Below are positions 59,364-64,000 of a stretch of 64,000 bases of DNA, one piece after another. Both the position numbers and the translations under genes were made by a program. The notes below the pieces were generated by a model that saw only the letters and a list, made by a program, of their open reading frames with translations, did not search any database and was not told the DNA's origin. The stretch's first letter is position 1, and each line of letters opens with the position of its first letter. Source of the DNA: WHSW01 sp963740055 (lineage in GTDB: Bacteria > Actinomycetota > Thermoleophilia > Solirubrobacterales > 70-9); the NCBI GenBank assembly GCA_963740055.1, contig CAVUCL010000005.1, positions 682,001-746,000 on the forward strand. Reading direction: 5' to 3'.

Positions 59364-60687
59364 TCACTCCAGCGGGCGGTGGGTGCCGCCGCGCGCGTAG
59401 ACCTCGTCGCGAAGCGGTCGCGGATGGCCGATCGAGCCGACCTCGGCGACATCGCGCCGGAACGGCAGCCCGACGGTCCAGTCGACGACCGCGCGGATCT
59501 TGCGCGCCAGGCCCGGGATCTGGCTCATGTGGTAGCTGCGCGCCATCCACCAGGCGATGAAGCCGCGAAACGAGACCGGGCCGAGCTTGCCGACGGCCTT
59601 GTAGCGGCCGAGGTTGACGAACGACGCCCGGGCCCGGTACTTGAACGGGCGCTGCTCGCCGATCCCGAGCGCGGCGGCGATGTTGCGCGCGGCGACCGGC
59701 CCCTGGCGGACCGCGTGCTGGGCGGTCGGCGGGCAGGGGCCGGCGCCGTCGGTCGCCGGGTCGGGCACCGCGGCGCAGTCGCCCGCGGCCCAGACGCCCT
59801 CGAGCCCCTCCACGCGCAGGAACTCGTCGACCACGACCTTGCCGCGCTCGTCGAGCGGCAGGCTGAGCGAGGCGAGGCTCGGGTGGGCGGCGACCCCAGC
59901 GGTCCAGACGATCGTCCGGGTCGGCGATCCGCTCCTTGGTCGAGAGGCTGGCGGAGTCGGCGGTCGCGCGCTCGAGCCTGGTCCCGAGCCGGACGTCGAT
60001 CCCGCGTCCCCGCAGCTCGCCGAGCGCGTACTCGGCGAGCTCGAAGTCGACCTCCGGCAGCACCCTGTCCGTCGCCTCGACCAGGATCCAGCGCATCCCG
60101 TGCAGGCGGGCGCGCGGGTAGCGCTCGATCGCGTCGGCGGCGAAGTCTTGGAGCTCGGCGAGCGCCTCGAGGCCCGAGTAGCCACCGCCGACGAACACGT
60201 AGGTGAGCAGCTCGTCGCGGCGTGCCGGGTCCTCGGTCGCGTTCGCCTGCTCGAGCGTCTCGATCACGTGGTTTCGCAGCCAGATCGCGTCGGCGAGGCT
60301 CTTGAAGCCGATCGCGTGCTCGTCGAGCCCCGGGATCGGCAGCGAGCGCGAGACCGAGCCAACGGCGACCAGGAGCTGGTCGTAGCGCACCTCCTCGTCC
60401 TCGCCCTCGTGGTTTCGCAGGGTCACCGTGCGCGCCGCGGGGTCGTGGCCGCAGACCGCGCCCAGCCGCAGGTAGGTGCGCCGCAGGATGTCGCGCAGCG
60501 GGGTGACGACGTGCCGGGGCTCGAGCGTGCCCGCCGCCGCCTCCGGCAGGAACGGCGTGTAGAGGAGGAAGTTGACGTCGTTGACGAGCATCAGTCGCGC
60601 CGACTGGCGCGGCATGATCCGCTCGAGCTCGCGCGCCGCCGCCGCCCCGGCGAAGCCGCCACCGACGATGACCACGTTCCAGGCCAT
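59364..60687 (-). CDS. ndh: Type II NADH dehydrogenase (frame broken near 59925)
   Basis: Membrane-associated flavoprotein passing electrons from NADH to quinone. The FAD loop is VVIVGGGFAGAAAARELE (about residues 4-21), the NADH loop YVFVGGGYSGLEALAEL (about 164-180) and VRYDQLLVAVGS. After STKERI the frame breaks; dropping one base near 59925 restores TRTIVWTAGVAAHPSLA, the GVWAAGDCAAVPDP FAD block and a hydrophobic C-terminus. The corrected length is 440, normal for Ndh-2. It would reduce the menaquinone made by the men genes nearby. Confidence 0.88.
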
Positions 60688-60688
60688 C

Positions 60689-62151
60689 TCAGCCGTCCTT
60701 CACCTTGGCGCGGATCAGCTTCGTCACCTCGCCGCCGTCGGCGCGGCCCTGGGTCTCGCGCATCACGAACCCGACCAGCGGGCCGATCGCCTTCATGTTG
60801 CCCTCGCGCACCCCCGCGGCCGCGTCGGGGTCGGCCGCGAGCGCCCGCTCGACGATCGCCTCGAGCTCGCCCGCGTCCTCGATCTGGCCCAGTCCCTCGC
60901 GCTCGACGATCTGCTCCGGGTCGCCGCCCTCGGCGATCAGCGTCCGCAGGATCTGCTGCCCGACCGTGTGCGAGAGCTGCTTCGCCTGGACCATCCCGAT
61001 CAGGCGCGCGAACGGCTCCGGCTGCGGGTTCGAGCCCTCGTCGACTTCGCGACGAGCGGCGGCGAGCTCGCCGATCGCCCAGTTCGCGACCACCCGCGGC
61101 TCGATCCCGTCGGCGGCCGCCAGGACCGCCTCGAAGTAGGGGCCGAGATCGGCGTCGAAGGCGAGCCGGGTCGCGGCCTTCTCGTCGAGGCCGAGCTCGG
61201 CGCCGTAGCGCTCGCGCCGCGCCGCCGGCAGCTCCGGCAGCGCCTCACGCGCGGCGGCGATCATCTCCTCGGTCGGCGCCAGCGGAACCAGGTCGGGCTC
61301 GGGGAAGTAGCGGTAGTCGTGGGCGTACTCCTTCGAGCGCAGCGGTCGTCAGCGCCCCGGTTCGCGGATCGAAGTGCAGCGTCTCCTGCTCCAACGTGCC
61401 GCCCGCGATCGAGGACCTCGGCCTGGCGCTCGAGCTCGGCCTCGATCCCGCGCTCGAGGAAGCGGAAGCTGTTCATGTTCTTGAGCTCGGCCTTCGTCCC
61501 CAGCTCCTCGGTGCCGACCGGGCGCAGCGAGACGTTCGCGTCGCAGCGCAGGCTCCCCTCCTCCATGTTCACGTCCGAGGCGCCGATCTGCTTGATCGTC
61601 TGGCGCAGGACCTGGAGCCACTCGCGCGCGGTCGCGGCGTCGTGCAGGTCGGGCTCGGTGACGATCTCGACCAGCGGGGTGCCGCCGCGGTTGAAGTCGA
61701 CCAGCGAGTGGCCGGAGCCGTGGATCCGCCCGGACTCCGAGACGTGGACGAGCTTCGCCGCGTCCTCCTCCAGGTGCACGCGGTGGATGCGCACGTCGCC
61801 GAGCCGCCCGGCGCGCGCAAGCGGGATGTCGTACTGGCTGATCTGGTAGGCCTTCGGGTTGTCGGGATAGAAGTAGTTCTTGCGGTGGAAGATCGACCGC
61901 GGGGCGAGCTCGCACTCGAGCGCGAGCGCGATCTGGAGCGCGAAGCGAATCGCCTGCTCGTTGGGCACCGGCAGGGTCCCGGGATGCGCGAGGCAGATCG
62001 GGCAGGTGTGGACGTTCGGCTCGTCGCCGAAGGAGAGCTCACAGCCGCAGAACATCTTCGTCCGCGTGCGCAGCTGGACGTGGATCTCGAGCCCGATCAC
62101 GGGCTCGTAGCGCTCGCGCCAGCTCGCCGTGTCGACCGTGGCCTCAGCCAT
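60689..62151 (-). CDS. gatB: Asp/Glu-tRNA amidotransferase subunit B (two frame breaks, near 61402 and 61348)
   Basis: tRNA-binding kinase subunit of the GatCAB complex, which turns Glu-tRNA-Gln and Asp-tRNA-Asn into the amides. The N-terminal PVIGLEIHVQL (about residues 18-28), CGCELSFG and CPICLAHPGTLPVPN with zinc cysteines are normal. After AEVLDRG one extra G (near 61402) and, 18 codons later, another (near 61348) move the frame; correcting both gives LEQETLHFDPRTGALTT and SKEYAHDYRYFPEPDL, then an intact C-terminal half with the YqeY-like tail. The corrected length is 486, standard. Confidence 0.88.
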
Positions 62152-62419
62152 AGCCGAGCCCCCGGATCTGGTCCTCGCCCATGCCGAAGTGATGGCCGAT
62201 CTCGTGCAGCACCGTGCGCCGGACCTCGGCGGGGTTCGGGTTCGCCTCGCGGAAGATGACGATCCGCCGCAGGCCGCCGATCGGGTCGTAGATCCCCATC
62301 AGGCCGTCCGGATGGCGGTCCTCGACGAGGATCGCGACCTCGCCGAGCCGCTCGGTCACCCACCGCGGCAGCTCGGCGAGCGCCGACTCGACCGCCGCCC
62401 GCGTGTCGGCCTCGGACAT
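62144..62419 (-). CDS. Small zincin-like metallopeptidase
   Basis: 91 residues from ATG 62419. The HExxH motif is in TVLHEIGHHFGMGEDQIRGLGYG (His near 72 and 76), with LPRWVTERLGEVAILVEDRHP before it. This is the small metallopeptidase family PF06262 (zincin-like), common in actinobacteria, of unknown substrate. It overlaps gatA (one base) and gatB (8 nt), an unusual place inside the gatCAB operon. Confidence 0.88.
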   Translation of the reverse strand: MSEADTRAAVESALAELPRWVTERLGEVAILVEDRHPDGLMGIYDPIGGLRRIVIFREANPNPAEVRRTVLHEIGHHFGMGEDQIRGLGYG

Positions 62420-63865
62420 CACGGGCGCTCCCGGAACCCGATGCCGTGTTCGAGCGCGTGGGCGGCGTCGAGCAGCTTCGACTCGGCGAACGCCGGCGCC
62501 GCGATCTGGAGGCCGACCGGAAGCCGGCTCCCGCCGCCCGGCGGCTCGGCGAGCCCGCTCGGGATCGAGATCGCCGGGATCCCGGCGAGCGACATCGGCA
62601 CGGTGAAGTAGTCGGAGAGGTACATCGCCAGCGGGTCCGCGGTCCGCTCGCCGAGCTCGAACGCGACCGAGGGCGAGGTCGGGGTCACGATCAGGTCGCA
62701 GCGCTCGAACGCCGCCGCGAAGTCCTCGCCGATCCTCGTCCGGACCTTCTGCGCGCGTGCCGTAGTAGGCGTCGTAGTAGCCGGAGGAGAGCGCGTAGGT
62801 GCCGAGCATGATCCGGCGCTTGACCTCGGCGCCGAAGCCGCGCGCGCGGGTCCGCTCGTACATCCCCACCAGGTCGGCATCGCCGTCCGCGCGCGACCCG
62901 TAGCGGACCCCGTCGTAGCGGGCGAGGTTGGCCGACGCCTCGGCCGGCGCGATCACGTAGTAGGCCGAGATCCCGTGCTCGGCGTGCGGAAGCTCGACCT
63001 CGGTCAGCTCGCCGCCGAGCTCGCCGATCAGCGCCAGCGTGCGCTCGAAGCTCTCCGCGACTCCCGGCTCGACGCCCTCGGCGTGGTGGGAGAAGTCGCG
63101 CGCGACCCCGATCCGCAGCCCGGCGAGATCCTCGCGGCCGGGCTGCTCGACCCCGCCCTCGATCCCGACCGAGGTCGAGTCGTGGCGGTCGCGACCCTGC
63201 ATCACCGAGAGCATCAGCGCGGCGTCGGTGACGTCGCGGGTCAGCGGCCCGCACTGGTCGAGCGAGGACGCGAAGGCGACCATGCCGTAGCGGGAGATCG
63301 CGCCGTAGGTCGGCTTCAGGCCGACGATCCCGCACAGCGACGCGGGCTGGCGGATCGAGCCGCCGGTGTCGGTGCCGATCGCCCACGGCGCGAGCCGCCC
63401 GGCGACCGCGGCGGCCGAGCCGCCGGAGGACCCGCCCGGGACCCGGTCGCGGTCCCAGGGGTTGAGCACCGGCCCATAGCCGGAGTTCTCGTTCGAGGAC
63501 CCCATCGCGAACTCGTCCATGTTGGTCTTGCCGAGCAGCCGCGCGCCGGCCTCGTCCAGACGCCGGACGGCGGTCGCGGTGTAGGGCGGCCGGTAGCCCT
63601 CGAGGATGCGCGAGCCGGCGGTGGTCTCGATTCCCTCGGTGCAGAACAGGTCCTTGACCGCGACCGGCAGTCCTCGCAGCCGCTCGCCGCCGCCGCCGCG
63701 CGCGCCCTCCGGGGCGCGCCACAGGTACGCGTTGAGCTCGTCAGCCGCGGCCGCGGCCGCGTAGGCGTCGAAGAGCTCGTCGGCGGAGAGCTCGCCGGCC
63801 TCGATCTCGGCCAGCGCGCCGGCGGCGGTGAGCTCGAGCAGCTCGCTGCGCGTCGAGGCGCCCAT
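62419..63865 (-). CDS. gatA: Asp/Glu-tRNA amidotransferase subunit A (frame broken near 62759)
   Basis: Amidase subunit supplying ammonia from glutamine. The Ser-cisSer-Lys triad is in LPVAVKDLFC (Lys, about residue 70), GGSSGGSAAAVAG (about 144-156) and DTGGSIRQPASLCG (about 167-180). After YYDAYYG the frame breaks at an extra base near 62759; correction gives RAQKVRTRIGEDFAAAFERC and the rest, including TPTSPSVAF, to a stop at 62419. The corrected length is 481, typical. It follows gatC by 2 nt. Confidence 0.9.
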
Positions 63866-63867
63866 GC

Positions 63868-64000
63868 CTACGCCTGCGGGGACGGGACGCGAAACGAGCC
63901 GTCAGCCGGGTCCGGGGCCTGCTCGAGCGCCCGCTCGCGCGCCAGGCTCGCCTCCGGCTCGTCGGCCCTGAGCACGTTCTCGAGCGCGACGACGTGGGCG
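63868..64000 (-). CDS. gatC: Asp/Glu-tRNA amidotransferase subunit C, 5' part outside window
   Basis: 44 C-terminal residues are visible: HVVALENVLRADEP, then EASLARERALEQAPDPADGS and FRVPSPQA, then TAG at 63870-63868. LENVLRADEP and the ending FRVP are typical of GatC. The gene continues beyond base 64000. It begins the visible gatCAB operon on the minus strand. Confidence 0.88.
   Translation of the reverse strand, partial: AHVVALENVLRADEPEASLARERALEQAPDPADGSFRVPSPQA

Overview
The window is a very GC-rich, gene-dense piece of a bacterial chromosome. The rRNA genes, the LexA-type boxes of the form GAACnnnnGTTC, an ImuB/DUF6504/DnaE2 mutasome, an actinobacterial-type SerC and frequent GTG/TTG starts all point to an actinobacterium. 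My best guess is the class Thermoleophilia (Solirubrobacterales-like). This comes from gene style and was not tested by a 16S search.

Layout. 1-2.6 kb: HD-domain protein (cut by the window edge), membrane-anchored alpha/beta hydrolase, a double zinc-finger protein and a secreted two-repeat cysteine protein. 2.7-8.9 kb: an isocitrate/isopropylmalate-type dehydrogenase, then a branched-chain amino acid ABC importer (livH, livM, livG, livF), with the binding protein livK convergent to it. 9.0-14.7 kb: a lipoprotein and an SOS-controlled mutagenesis operon (imuB, DUF6504, dnaE2), followed by a small ORF with its own LexA box. 14.7-20.0 kb: one rRNA operon (16S-23S-5S, minus strand) with paired processing stems and no tRNA in the spacer. 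20-26.7 kb: tyrS, a class A penicillin-binding protein, a 3-methyladenine glycosylase, argH and an NAD(P)-epimerase. 26.7-37.5 kb: a long minus-strand leucine/isoleucine operon (leuA, SDR, XRE-cupin regulator, leuC, leuD, methyltransferase, leuB, ilvE, cimA, DegT aminotransferase) preceded by a leucine-rich leader peptide. 37.5-45.7 kb: AI-2E family permease, a membrane protein, quinone oxidoreductase, serA, serC, YjbQ, DUF4389, ilvC and an NTF2-like protein. 45.7-53.7 kb: menaquinone genes (menE, menB, menA, menC, menD, menF) and a lipoprotein. 53.8-59.4 kb: ilvN, ilvB, a TetR regulator, an SQD1-type sulfolipid enzyme, a DUF2304-glycosyltransferase and a small zinc-ribbon membrane protein. 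59.4-64 kb: type II NADH dehydrogenase and gatB, a zincin, gatA and gatC (cut by the edge).

How the genes fit together. Most of the valine/leucine/isoleucine pathway is here: ilvBN, ilvC, leuABCD, ilvE and cimA, the last allowing isoleucine synthesis from pyruvate without threonine deaminase. The importer for the same amino acids is also present. Only dihydroxy-acid dehydratase is missing. MenF, D, C, E, B and A cover chorismate to demethylmenaquinone except for the DHNA-CoA thioesterase and the final methylation, and Ndh would feed electrons to that quinone.

Data caution. At least ten reading-frame breaks fall in otherwise intact conserved genes (livH, livG, livF, dnaE2, menB, menF, ndh, gatB twice, gatA). 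Nine are explained by one extra base, which looks more like assembly error than gene decay. Such genes are given below as single CDS spanning the break. Notable non-coding signals are the leuA leader peptide whose leucine codons are complementary to the leuA ribosome site, and a palindromic element present twice with compensated stem changes.
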